Source: Anderseniella sp963700885 (lineage in GTDB: Bacteria; Pseudomonadota; Alphaproteobacteria; Rhizobiales; Aestuariivirgaceae). Taken from it: a stretch of 64,000 bases of DNA. This document shows, one piece after another, positions 43,557-51,982 of this stretch (its first letter is position 1; each line of letters opens with the position of its first letter). Location: assembly GCA_963700885.1 (NCBI GenBank), contig CAVOZJ010000016.1, positions 186,001-250,000 on the forward strand, written 5' to 3'. Both the position numbers and the translations under genes were made by a program. Below the pieces are notes generated by a model that was not told where the DNA came from, ran no database searches, and worked only from the letters and a program-made list of their open reading frames with translations.

Positions 43557-44732
43557 CTAATTGGGTCCCTTCAGCATCGGCTTCGGCTTCGGCATCGTCC
43601 AATCGCCATTTATAATTTCCGGCTCTGGGAGATAATAGCGTGCTGCGACGTCGAACGGCCCGACGGGAACGTCGAGGCAATTCTGGTCGCCGTCTTCGCA
43701 TTTCACCTTGAACCGAAAGGTGAAGGTGCCGTCCTCATTCTTGACGGCGGTTGTGTTGTTGATGTGGTAGCGGTTGTTGTCGTTGGGGTGCAATCGACCG
43801 CTCGTGGAATCATAAACGGTAATCGACCAGAAGGCTTTGACCGGAGGCGCCTCAGTTACCAGCACGTATTCGCCCTTCGAGCCTCCGAGGGTCTCACCGG
43901 AATCGGCAGTAAACATCGAATCGTAGGCGCTGTGAGAGGTTGACGGTCCGCCCCAGCCTTCCTTGGTGCCGGCGGAGTGGTAGAGATAGGGGATGTCCTT
44001 GCCCGGTTCCTGGCCGGGTCCGACGATCATCTTGGAAAACGGCACGACCCCCTTCAACTCATCCATTCGCCTGTGGGCTTCCTGCGCCACCTGCTCGTCG
44101 AAACCACTCAGGAGATCAACCACGGGCATCTCGCTGATGGTCGGCCCTTCAATCGTGATGCCGTCGAAAACCGCTTGTGCACCAGCCATGTCGGCAGCGT
44201 CATTCTTGTCCTTTACTTCAATCCGCGTGATGACCGCGGACAGGAGCGACGGCACTTCAACAGCCTCACCTGTGATGGTCTCGGGTTTCTCGCCATGGTA
44301 GAGTGTATAGTTACCGTTCGGACCGATGATGTTGCGGTAATTCACGTTCCGGTCATCCTGTAGCTGAAACGAGCTGAATCGCTCCTTCGACGGCGAATCC
44401 GAGCGAAGCACCACTGGCCCATCCCCGAGGTAGACGAACGCCGTCTTATAGAGAGTGTCGTTGTTGCTCCGGACGATCTTGTCCTCACCGGCCTTAAGCA
44501 ACTCCCGTGACGCCTGACCCCATTTATTCAGCTTTTCGGCATCTCCGCCCGTGAGCTGTATGGCGTAGTCATAAGTGTTCTGGTAGGGAAACTTTTGAAT
44601 GTAGTCCTCCACCTGTTTCTCAAAGTCATCCTTGGCAGTGGACCTTTCCGGCGAAAGGGCGGTGATCATTATGCCGCACATTGTAATCACGAGGGCTCGA
44701 TATAGGCTCTTCATTGTCAGCATCTTCATCAT
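43557..44732 (-). CDS. DUF1254/DUF1214 exported protein D
   Basis: 391 residues, ribosome site AAGGAGAATTGGG. Signal peptide to about 33; DUF1254 part with VRSNNDTLYKTAFVYLGDGP, VVLRSDSPSKERFSSFQLQD; DUF1214 part with APPVKAFWSITVYDSTSGRL, HPNDNNRYHINN. Periplasmic; the family has no established reaction. Last gene of a four-gene operon (48453 to 43557) with gaps of 73, 51 and 45 bp. The conserved NRDTxY/NNDTLY and AFWSxTxYD motifs of the family are intact. Confidence 0.88.
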   Translation of the reverse strand: MMKMLTMKSLYRALVITMCGIMITALSPERSTAKDDFEKQVEDYIQKFPYQNTYDYAIQLTGGDAEKLNKWGQASRELLKAGEDKIVRSNNDTLYKTAFVYLGDGPVVLRSDSPSKERFSSFQLQDDRNVNYRNIIGPNGNYTLYHGEKPETITGEAVEVPSLLSAVITRIEVKDKNDAADMAGAQAVFDGITIEGPTISEMPVVDLLSGFDEQVAQEAHRRMDELKGVVPFSKMIVGPGQEPGKDIPYLYHSAGTKEGWGGPSTSHSAYDSMFTADSGETLGGSKGEYVLVTEAPPVKAFWSITVYDSTSGRLHPNDNNRYHINNTTAVKNEDGTFTFRFKVKCEDGDQNCLDVPVGPFDVAARYYLPEPEIINGDWTMPKPKPMLKGPN

Positions 44733-44777
44733 CCCAATTCTCCTTTTCCGGTTCTGTCGTTCTCACCCGATGATCTG

Positions 44778-45830
44778 CTACTTTGATGCCACAGGTTTCA
44801 CCTCCGGGAACTTCCAGCTTCCATCGAGAATCTCTTTTCGCGGCTGGTAAAAGCGCACGGAATAGTTCCAGCCCTCGGCAATCGGCAGATTGTTGACGCT
44901 TTCGGGATCACCACCAAAGTGGATGGTATAGGACCCGTCGTCATTGGCAGTCCCGGTCAGGCTGTTCACGCTGTAAGCATCCTGATCGTTGGGATCAATG
45001 AAACCGTCCTTATTGTACACGGTGACCGACCAGAACGCATCGACCGGGACATCGCGAAAGGTAAGTTGGTAGGCACCGACCGGGAGATTGGGCTCGACGT
45101 TCAGGTAATAGGCTTCTTCTTCCGGCAAGCCCCCCCAGCCCCACGCCGTTCCCAGCAGGTGGCGAATCGGATCTACATCCTCCTTGCGCCCAAAGGTGGC
45201 GTCGGCACCTTGTTCTGCAACGCCGCAACTCAGCACAAGCAGGGCGTCGTAGGTGGTCTTGTAGCTTTGCTGGTCATAGTCCGGGTGGGTGTAGGCCTCC
45301 GCGGACGCTGCTTCGATCTTCAACTGGTCCTCTAAGGCGTTCGCCTTCCGGATGTCGGCTGGATCGGAGGCATCAACCAGGGTTCGAACGGCCAGGGCCA
45401 CGTAGGGCGTCCCAAGTTCCTTGACGGTCAACTCATGCTCGCCCGGTCCGTGAATGACCTTGTTGACGTAGTGGTCCTCGTTGACCACCATGATCGACAT
45501 GTAGCGGTCTCCCGCATCAGGCACGATGAGCGTGGCGCCCTTGCTGATGTCCACCACCGCCCCACTGTAGATCGTGTCCCGGTTCATGCGGATGACGATC
45601 TGCTTGTCCAGCGGCGCCGGTTCGCGCAAATGAAAGAAGCGATTGACCTCGCCGGCAGTTTCCACGATCCGATCGAATTGGGCGGCCGTTTCCGCTCTGA
45701 CGAAGTTTTCTACATTGACGATGACGGTTTCGGCCTGGGCATGGGCGTTTGAGGCGAAAGCAATGGACAAGATTGCAAGGCAAGTCCCGATCGCGCGCCG
45801 GGCCATGAGATGAGGCATCATCTTTCTCAT
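44778..45830 (-). CDS. DUF1254/DUF1214 exported protein C
   Basis: 350 residues from ATG 45830 (GAAAGACCA ahead). Signal peptide to AHAQA; VIRMNRDTIYSGAVVDISKG, RYMSIMVVNEDHYVNKVIHG in the DUF1254 part; HLLGTAWGWGGLPEEEAYYL, VPVDAFWSVTVYNKDGFIDP, FYQPRKEILDGSWKFPEVKP in the DUF1214 part. Nearly the same architecture as protein B; the broken gene at 16565 is its closest relative here. Confidence 0.88.
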   Translation of the reverse strand: MRKMMPHLMARRAIGTCLAILSIAFASNAHAQAETVIVNVENFVRAETAAQFDRIVETAGEVNRFFHLREPAPLDKQIVIRMNRDTIYSGAVVDISKGATLIVPDAGDRYMSIMVVNEDHYVNKVIHGPGEHELTVKELGTPYVALAVRTLVDASDPADIRKANALEDQLKIEAASAEAYTHPDYDQQSYKTTYDALLVLSCGVAEQGADATFGRKEDVDPIRHLLGTAWGWGGLPEEEAYYLNVEPNLPVGAYQLTFRDVPVDAFWSVTVYNKDGFIDPNDQDAYSVNSLTGTANDDGSYTIHFGGDPESVNNLPIAEGWNYSVRFYQPRKEILDGSWKFPEVKPVASK

Positions 45831-45881
45831 TGGTCTTTCTTCTTTCTGGTCTATCATTTGTCGTGCATTGCGGGATCCGGC

Positions 45882-46910
45882 CTACGGTGTCACCGGCTCC
45901 GGTGCCGGAAATTTCCAAGTCCCCTCGAGGATCTCTTTGCGCGGCTGATACATGCGGACGATATAGTTCCAGCCCGGCATGATCGGGATAAAGTTGTCCT
46001 GGTCCGGGTCGCCCCCGAAATGGATGGTGACGCTGCCGTCCTCCTTCCTCTTCGCGGTGACACTGTTGTAGGAATAGGCATCGTATTCATTGGCGATGAG
46101 CATCCCCTTGTCGTCGTAGACGGTCACTGACCAGAAGGCGTCCACCGGCACATCCTTGACCGTCAGGGCATAGGGGGTCTTGCCATCATTCTTCTCGGGA
46201 ACACCGTTGTCGTAGGCGACGTCCTGCACCGGTAACCCGCCCCAACCGCCGGCGGCGCCGAGTAGCCAGTAGATCGGGTCGAGGTCTTCCTTACGGCCAA
46301 ACGTCTTCGTGTTATCCGGTAGCAGGGCGGCGACGACATTGATCTTGTCCCGCATCGCTTCGACCTCCTCCTTGTTCCAGCCGGGATACTCGAACTTGCC
46401 GTTGTCAGCCTGCTGCACGGTGACCGCGTCCTGCAGCGCGTGGGCTGCCTTCACGTCCTCCTCGTCGTTTGGATCAAAAAAGGTCCGGAGCAGGAGAAGC
46501 GCGTATCGCGTCCCGACGGTCTCCTGATCGAGGACAACCTCCTTCGGTCCGTATTTTGACCATATCGAATGGTCCTGATTGACGATCATCAACGACTGGT
46601 AGCGATCTCCCGGGTCGGGCAGGCCGATGGTCAGCGGCGAGGTCACGTCGAAGACCGACCAGGAATAGAGCGTGTCCCGGTTGGGACGAATCGTGTCCCT
46701 GCTGGTGACATCGGTAGCCTGCCTAAGGTGAGCGAATCGCCCAAACGCGTCCATGTTCTCGACATAGTTCCGCATCTGGAGGTCGGTCTCCGCACGGACG
46801 TAATTCCGAACCGTTACCTCGGGAGAGCCGTCGGCCATCGCCGAGGAACCGAGAGCGATCGCCATTGCGATGATCGCTGCTGTGACAGTCAAAGCTGCTT
46901 GGATTCGCAT
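45882..46910 (-). CDS. DUF1254/DUF1214 exported protein B
   Basis: 342 residues from ATG 46910 (CGGAGAGACAAC). Signal peptide to about 25; RNYVRAETDLQMRNYVENMD, TIRPNRDTLYSWSVFDVTSP, LMIVNQDHSIWSKYGP; LLGAAGGWGGLPVQDVAYDN, VPVDAFWSVTVYDDKGMLIA; ends MYQPRKEILEGTWKFPAPEP. Paralogue of protein C (same C-terminal YQPRKEIL motif), indicating tandem duplication. Confidence 0.88.
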   Translation of the reverse strand: MRIQAALTVTAAIIAMAIALGSSAMADGSPEVTVRNYVRAETDLQMRNYVENMDAFGRFAHLRQATDVTSRDTIRPNRDTLYSWSVFDVTSPLTIGLPDPGDRYQSLMIVNQDHSIWSKYGPKEVVLDQETVGTRYALLLLRTFFDPNDEEDVKAAHALQDAVTVQQADNGKFEYPGWNKEEVEAMRDKINVVAALLPDNTKTFGRKEDLDPIYWLLGAAGGWGGLPVQDVAYDNGVPEKNDGKTPYALTVKDVPVDAFWSVTVYDDKGMLIANEYDAYSYNSVTAKRKEDGSVTIHFGGDPDQDNFIPIMPGWNYIVRMYQPRKEILEGTWKFPAPEPVTP

Positions 46911-46983
46911 GTTGTCTCTCCGTTCATCTTGATTCGGAAAATCTTCGGAGCGCATCAGCACCACCGGGAAAAATCCTCATCTC

Positions 46984-48453
46984 TCAGTCCACGCGCACCA
47001 CACCCGGCATGTCGTAGCTGCCGTCGATCAGCGGCGTGGCTGCGCCGTAAAAGCGGGCGGTGAAGCGGAAGCCGTCCTTTGGTGCGGGCAGCCAGTTCCG
47101 GCGCTGGTTGGGATCCGTCGGCTCGTCGTGCTGGACGTAAATCACCAGCTTGTCATTCTCGGTGTGCAGCTTGCCGCGCTCGAGCATGAAGCTGTTGAGC
47201 GAATAGCGGTCGATCGGATTATCGTAGAAATAGCCCTCGGTATCGTAGAGCGGCATTTCCCAGAACTCGGTGACCGGAGGCAGGTTGTTCAGGTCGAAGG
47301 TAATCGTGTAGCGGTGCTCGCCCGAGAGAGGCCGGCCATCGGAGTCGTCCCAACAGTTTGCGGACGTGTGTGACCGGGACGGAACGGGGGCCAGAACGGC
47401 CTGCAACCCGGCCCATGCCCGCCATTGCCAGTTGGTATCCTTGTAGCCAAGGTCGTTGTCGAACTTCCAGCCATTTTGGCCTTCGGTAAAGTTCGCGACC
47501 ATCCCGTCCAGCACTTCCTTCTTGCCATCCTCTATCCCGGCCTCTACCGCGGCCGCGATCTCGGGTGTCAATCCGGCGGGATCGAAGGGCGTGCCGGACT
47601 TGAGTCCAAGGCGCTCGAACCGCGCAAAGGCGGTAACTTCACGATGGCTATCGGTCTGTTTGGTGAAGCTGGGATCGTTCAGCACCAAGCTGACCCATCG
47701 CAGAAACTCCACGCCGGTGAGCTTGCCCGGTTCACGGACCTTCTCCATCCCAGGATAGGTGGGATAGTCGGCTTTGGTCAGCGGCACATCCTCAGCCCTC
47801 ACCTCCTTGCGTCCAGCAGCAATCCACTGGCTTAGCGACATGGCCGTGATGCGGTCCTGGATGCCATTGACAGTCTTGAGTTCTTCCGCGGTGTCGTCGG
47901 TGAGGGCGACACGTGCTAGTACCCCGGCGAAGTCGGACTGAGACTGCACGATATCGGCCCCGACGAACCCTTCGGGCAGCTTGCCGCTCCAGTTCGGGCC
48001 GATCAGCAAACGCCGAACGGGGCCGGGCGCATTGAACTGGCTGCCGATCATGTGCCACCAGCGGGCGTAGTTATCGTGAAGGTGGATACTCCAATAATGA
48101 TCCTTTATTTCGGGAACAATAATGACCGCGGGTTCCTGTGATAGGTCAAACATGCCAACGCCATAGAGCGTAGTGGCATTGGGTGTCGTGGCGACGCGCG
48201 GCAAAGCTTTCAGCGGTGCGCGGTTCCAGCTCAAGCGGTTAATGCCCGCAGCATGCGGGTTCAGTTCATTCTGCGCGTAGTTGTAGCGCAGATGATAGAT
48301 CGCGACCGGATGCATGCCCCAAAGGAATGCTTCCTTGGCGATTTCCTTCGCCTCGGCGGCAGTGAGTTTCTCATCGGCACCCGCTACTGCAAGCGGCGTA
48401 ATAAGGGCTGCCAAGAACAACGCCACCTGGACCAGAGTTGGTATTAAACGCAT
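46984..48453 (-). CDS. DUF1254/DUF1214 exported protein A
   Basis: 489 residues from ATG 48453 (AAAGGAATGATACC). Signal peptide to AVAGADE; DUF1254 (EAFLWGMHPVAIYHLRYNYA, VATTPNATTLYGVGMFDLSQ, VIIVPEIKDHYWSIHLHDNY); DUF1214 (LNNLPPVTEFWEMPLYDTEG, YFYDNPIDRYSLNS, LVIYVQHDEPTDPNQRRNWL). Full family length. First gene of the operon; its upstream region is an inverted duplicate of the metallophosphoesterase promoter and leader (48501-48812). Confidence 0.9.
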   Translation of the reverse strand: MRLIPTLVQVALFLAALITPLAVAGADEKLTAAEAKEIAKEAFLWGMHPVAIYHLRYNYAQNELNPHAAGINRLSWNRAPLKALPRVATTPNATTLYGVGMFDLSQEPAVIIVPEIKDHYWSIHLHDNYARWWHMIGSQFNAPGPVRRLLIGPNWSGKLPEGFVGADIVQSQSDFAGVLARVALTDDTAEELKTVNGIQDRITAMSLSQWIAAGRKEVRAEDVPLTKADYPTYPGMEKVREPGKLTGVEFLRWVSLVLNDPSFTKQTDSHREVTAFARFERLGLKSGTPFDPAGLTPEIAAAVEAGIEDGKKEVLDGMVANFTEGQNGWKFDNDLGYKDTNWQWRAWAGLQAVLAPVPSRSHTSANCWDDSDGRPLSGEHRYTITFDLNNLPPVTEFWEMPLYDTEGYFYDNPIDRYSLNSFMLERGKLHTENDKLVIYVQHDEPTDPNQRRNWLPAPKDGFRFTARFYGAATPLIDGSYDMPGVVRVD

Positions 48454-48484
48454 GGTATCATTCCTTTTGAACTCAATTGCAATC

Positions 48485-48634
48485 TCAGCTGGCATCTCCC
48501 GATGTCCAGGGCTTTGCGCTCGGGAGCGCCTGATTGTCATAGGTAAATTCGGCAGACATAGCGGGGCCGACGCTGACCCCAATCGACAAGGCGAACAGCA
48601 AGGTAGAAATGATCCCAGTTCGTTTTGGTATCAT
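48485..48634 (-). CDS. 49-codon leader ORF: duplicated signal peptide of the metallophosphoesterase
   Basis: From ATG 48634 behind GGAGTTTGCG: MIPKRTGIISTLLFALSIGV..., the same signal peptide and first mature residues as the 51849 protein with one change (Pro3 for Gln3), then a stop 32 bp before the DUF1254 protein A start. Created by the inverted duplication. May be translated as a short exported peptide or serve only as an untranslated leader. Confidence 0.55.
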   Translation of the reverse strand: MIPKRTGIISTLLFALSIGVSVGPAMSAEFTYDNQALPSAKPWTSGDAS

Positions 48635-48812
48635 CGCAAACTCCAAATACGTTTGAAACTATAAGGAGAAGATAGCAACGCCGATCGGCAGCTAATCTTG
48701 ACTCAGGTCAAATAACCAAACCAATCACGATCACGACAAATTAACGTCCTTCTTGAAATGAAAGGCCGAATTGTAATACCAACGTCCCTCACAACTGACC
48801 TGTATGCGGCCA
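48501..48812 (-). repeat. Inverted duplication of the metallophosphoesterase promoter, copy in front of the DUF1254 operon
   Basis: Reverse complement of about 51676-51982, with a few substitutions and indels. Carries the FNR-like box, ribosome site and first 45 codons of the metallophosphoesterase gene. Confidence 0.9.
48698..48711. promoter_or_regulatory. FNR/FixK-like palindrome before DUF1254 operon
   Basis: TTGACTCAGGTCAA, 64 bp before the leader ATG 48634; inverted duplicate of 51773-51786. Confidence 0.6.
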
Positions 48813-48964
48813 TTTGCGCATTCCAATTGATGTGATGACGGTGGACTGCGAGATCAGGCTTGTTCCAGGCGTTGCAGGCGGCATCAATGATGTCCTGATA
48901 ACCACCTTGATCTTTATCCCGAGCACTTGGAGGCCCGCAAAAACCTGTCCGGATTTTGGGTTTT

Positions 48965-49126
48965 ATGATTCACTTGTCCTACCTGCGTGACAACTGGTTG
49001 TCCAATCGGGTCTTCCGCTCCTACGACGACATTGTCGCCCTGTCATGTCTGGCCTGGAACAACCTCATCGACCAGCCCTGGAAGATCATGTCCATCGGCT
49101 TGCGTGACTGGGCACATCGGTACTGA
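48965..49126 (+). pseudogene. IS630 transposase C-terminal remnant
   Basis: MIHLSYLRDNWLSNRVFRSY, DDIVALSCLAWNNLIDQPWK, IMSIGLRDWAHRY-stop: the C-terminal helix region of an IS630 orfB. The following TGATCAATGCCGGCTGGTAT is the IS end, found also at 56583-56605. The sequence between 48813 and 48964 is debris with no callable gene. Confidence 0.8.
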
Positions 49127-49149
49127 TCAATGCCGGCTGGTATTAGGCG

Positions 49150-49602
49150 CTACTTCAGGCTAATCGACAACCCTGATAAGTCCAGTGAAGCCTCAAGGCC
49201 AACTTGGGTTCCTCTTAGAACCAGCTGTACACCCTTTGCATTTTTAGCAACAAGATTGTCAGCTCCACCTCCTATAGACATAGAGGCTCCGACACCTGAA
49301 TACGCCCCCTCAATATCCGAAATTTCATTGAGGTTTCGCACTTCTCCTGAGAGGTTTACTCTCGACAACCCGATCACCAGGCCCGCTCTAAGACCTCCAA
49401 TTCTAAGGGGGTAATTCTTTCCGTCGCAGCTAAGAGTGCCGCTGCCACCTGAACCGCCAACGACAAACCCCCCTTTCGTGAACTCCAAACTAATCTGACA
49501 GGCCATTTGTGCTTGGGCAGGAGCTGTATACATAAACGCCGCAGCAACCAACAAGGCAGCCTTCAAGGCGCCCGTTGAGGTTAGTCGGCTAAAAAAGTTC
49601 AT
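49150..49602 (-). CDS. Exported Gly-rich protein of unknown family (paralogue 2)
   Basis: 150 residues from ATG 49602 (GAGGAAACAGCTT). Signal peptide to PAQAQ; MACQISLEFTKGGFVVGGSG, NYPLRIGGLRAGLVIGLSRV, LVLRGTQVGLEASLDLSGLS. Same length as the 18836 protein, no gaps by eye. Two diverged copies 30 kb apart suggest an older duplication or two related imports. Function unknown. Confidence 0.8.
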   Translation of the reverse strand: MNFFSRLTSTGALKAALLVAAAFMYTAPAQAQMACQISLEFTKGGFVVGGSGGSGTLSCDGKNYPLRIGGLRAGLVIGLSRVNLSGEVRNLNEISDIEGAYSGVGASMSIGGGADNLVAKNAKGVQLVLRGTQVGLEASLDLSGLSISLK

Positions 49603-49829
49603 GAAGCTGTTTCCTCATATTTGTTCAAACAAGAGGTAACTCGCAGAGGATCTCCCTTCCACGGATACCACTATGTTGAAGTTTGAGCTGGCAAGGTCTC
49701 TCCCCAGCTTATACTCAGTCATTGCCGTCTCACGTTTGGCAACTCCGCCTCCACACTCACCGGATGATAGCGACCCAATGGCAAGATCCGATCGGTCATC
49801 TAGCGAGTGCAGGTTTGGGTTTTAGACGC

Positions 49830-50051
49830 CTAACAATAGTAAATGCCGGCTGCACAACGGCGTACTGTACGCCGGGCTGTACGCCGAGCCACGCCGGCTA
49901 CGCTAACTGGAGTTAATGGACGACCGACGACAGCGTGTGCTTCTGAAATGAAACCTTGCTTGCCGGATGGCGACACAAACTCAGACGTCTTTGCAAAACC
50001 AAAAGCAAGCAACAACGCAACGGCAATTTTAACAGTCCTCGAAACGCTCAT
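49830..50051 (-). CDS. Small secreted Arg-rich partner of DUF2092 copy 3
   Basis: 73 residues: signal peptide MSVSRTVKIAVALLLAFGFA, then SEAHAVVGRPLTPVSVAGVA-RRTARRTVRRCAAGIYYC. The VARRTARRTVRR block resembles the VRRATVHH block of the 25800 protein. Its ATG overlaps the DUF2092 stop by 1 bp (TAATG). The C-terminus is short; a lost 3' extension is possible. Confidence 0.65.
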   Translation of the reverse strand: MSVSRTVKIAVALLLAFGFAKTSEFVSPSGKQGFISEAHAVVGRPLTPVSVAGVARRTARRTVRRCAAGIYYC

Positions 50052-50842
50052 TATTTCTCTCCCATCTTGAAATTGTCTGGCAGGTTTTCACGCAATTCGC
50101 CTGGTTCGATCTTCGTAGCATTGGTCGAGTTGCTGAACGTGAAGTCGGCATCTGATACCGCTCCGCCAGTCTGCCAGTTCCGTACCTGGATGACGTACTG
50201 TGGTGACAACTTCACGTCTTTTGTGCTGATAACATACCGGCAAGGATAGGGCTGTTCGCCCTGGGCGATCCAAATTTGCCAGTCAACTTTCTCAGTTCTG
50301 AATGCGAAAGTATTGCACTCAACCCCACCAACGACGCCGCTTCCTATATCCTTGACGTCCGTTACGTCGCTCATCAACTCTTCATAGCTATTTGATATCA
50401 GAAAATCAGCGCCTGGGAGTGGTCGGCCATATTTATAACGAAGCTCGTCTACTAGTCTGTCTATGCTTCCAGGTTCTTCAACCTGAGTGTAGAGGTTTTT
50501 ATTTTTGCCGGATAGTGTCAGCATTTTGCCATCAAACATCATCTCGACATCGACAAATCCTCCAACCCGAGTGGCGCGAAGTTTGTCTGGCCGGCTGAGA
50601 ATAACTGTGCCGGAACTGGAAAATCCAATTCTTTGATCTTCCTTCGTCACGACTTCCAGATTGGAGTCATAATCGAAAGAAATCACTTGCTGAGACGCAA
50701 GGTAATCGGACATTTTCTTGAGCGATTCTTTCGCAAAGGCCTCATCAGCATAAGCCCCCGATGGCGAAAGTGCTGCTATCCCTAGCATCGCCACTGATGT
50801 CAGGGCAAATCGCCGGAAATTTAGGTTTCTCACGTCAATCAT
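50051..50842 (-). CDS. DUF2092 periplasmic protein (copy 3)
   Basis: 263 residues, ribosome site GGGAGATGAATA. Signal peptide to AYADEA; KKMSDYLASQQVISFDYDSN, ILSRPDKLRATRVGGFVDVE, FDGKMLTLSGKNKNLY, KVDWQIWIAQGEQPYPCRYV. Shares the pattern (kkMSDYLas...F..D; W-Q-I-W; P-R-y-V) with copies 1 and 2. Preceded by a perfect FNR-like palindrome and followed by the basic partner gene. Confidence 0.88.
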   Translation of the reverse strand: MIDVRNLNFRRFALTSVAMLGIAALSPSGAYADEAFAKESLKKMSDYLASQQVISFDYDSNLEVVTKEDQRIGFSSSGTVILSRPDKLRATRVGGFVDVEMMFDGKMLTLSGKNKNLYTQVEEPGSIDRLVDELRYKYGRPLPGADFLISNSYEELMSDVTDVKDIGSGVVGGVECNTFAFRTEKVDWQIWIAQGEQPYPCRYVISTKDVKLSPQYVIQVRNWQTGGAVSDADFTFSNSTNATKIEPGELRENLPDNFKMGEK

Positions 50843-50916
50843 TATTCATCTCCCTGTAACTTAATCGCTTATCGTCGACAGTTGGTGCAGTTTGAATATT
50901 GTTGAAATTGTCTGCA

Positions 50917-50930
50917 TTGATATGAATCAA
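50917..50930. promoter_or_regulatory. FNR/FixK-like palindrome before DUF2092 copy 3
   Basis: TTGATATGAATCAA, a perfect TTGAT-N4-ATCAA FNR consensus, 74 bp upstream of ATG 50842. Confidence 0.7.
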
Positions 50931-50983
50931 TCAAAACCAATCCGTTCGCGACAAAACGTGTGCTTCGATAGGCAGTAGAAGGT

Positions 50984-51670
50984 TAGAGCGGTTTTCGACC
51001 TGCCTGAATCGCGAGGGAGTCCCTTGGTGAAACGCATCTGATTCAGCATGCTGGCTGGAAATGGGGGCCAGCATGAATGGGTCAGCCACTTTCGATGGAT
51101 TTGCGCAGGCGGGTGCTTGCTGCTGTTGATGAGGGGATGAGTTGCCGGGCAGCAGCTGGCCGCTTTGGTGTGGCGCCGTCGACCGCGATCCGGTGGGTTG
51201 CGCAACGACGCGATACCGGCAGTTTTGCGCCCAAGCCCCAGGGTGGCGACATGCGCTCCCAGCGTGTCGAGCAGCGGCGTGATGAGATTCTGCCCATCTG
51301 GGAAGCGCGCAAGGACATCACGCTGGATGAACTGCAGGCAGCATTGATTGAAGTCGGTCTGACGGTCTCGAGAACGTCGCTGAATCGCTTCTTCGTTCGA
51401 CACGGCATTAAGCGCAAAAGACTGGCCACGCGAGCGAACAGGACCGCCCCGACATCCTGAGGCAGCGTCGAGCCTGGTTCGATGGCCAGCTTGACTTGAT
51501 CCCGAGCGATTGCTGTTCATCCCCGCTGGGCATTTGCTTGGCAATTGCCTTTCGGGCAAAGGATGAGACGTGGACGGCCACCAACATGACCCACAGCCAC
51601 GGCCGTTGTCGCAAGGGTGAGCGGTTGCGGATGGGCTTGCCGCACGGCCACCGGAAGACCATTATGCTGG
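50984..51670 (+). mobile_element. IS630-family element, 3' truncated
   Basis: Begins TAGAGCGGTTTTCGACC; orfA at 51077-51460, then orfB pieces RPDILRQRRAWFDGQLDLIP (about 51448) and, after a short foreign segment, DETWTATNMTHSHGRCRKGE, RLRMGLPHGHRK to 51668. The DDE middle and the C-terminus are missing; the inverted-duplication boundary follows. Confidence 0.82.
51077..51460 (+). CDS. IS630 transposase orfA
   Basis: 127 residues, MGQPLSMDLRRRVLAAVDEG, HTH QAAAGRFGVAPSTAIRW-like segment, ending RKRLATRANRTAPTS. Same type as the orfA at 123-509. Its orfB is broken, so it cannot be active alone. Confidence 0.8.
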   Translation: MGQPLSMDLRRRVLAAVDEGMSCRAAAGRFGVAPSTAIRWVAQRRDTGSFAPKPQGGDMRSQRVEQRRDEILPIWEARKDITLDELQAALIEVGLTVSRTSLNRFFVRHGIKRKRLATRANRTAPTS

Positions 51671-51675
51671 GGGGG

Positions 51676-51982
51676 TGGCCGCATACAGGTCAGTTGTGAG
51701 GGACGTTGGTATTACGATTCGGCCTTTCATTTCAAGAAGGACGGCAGTTTGTCGTGATGTGATTGGTTTGTCTTGACCTGAGTCAAGATTACTGCCGGTC
51801 GGCGATGCTATCTTCTACCTATAGTTTCAAACGTATTTGGAGTTTGCGATGATACAAAAACGAACTGGGATCATTTCTACCTTGCTGTTCGCCTTGTCGA
51901 TTGGGGTCAGCGTCGGCCCCGCTATGTCTGCCGAATTTACCTATGACAATCAGGCGCTCCCGAGCGCAAAGCCCTGGACATC
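51676..51982 (+). repeat. Inverted duplication, parent copy at the metallophosphoesterase gene
   Basis: Pairs with 48501-48812. As the complete gene is here, this is the likely source. Confidence 0.9.
51773..51786. promoter_or_regulatory. FNR/FixK-like palindrome before metallophosphoesterase
   Basis: TTGACCTGAGTCAA, 62 bp before ATG 51849. Confidence 0.6.
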
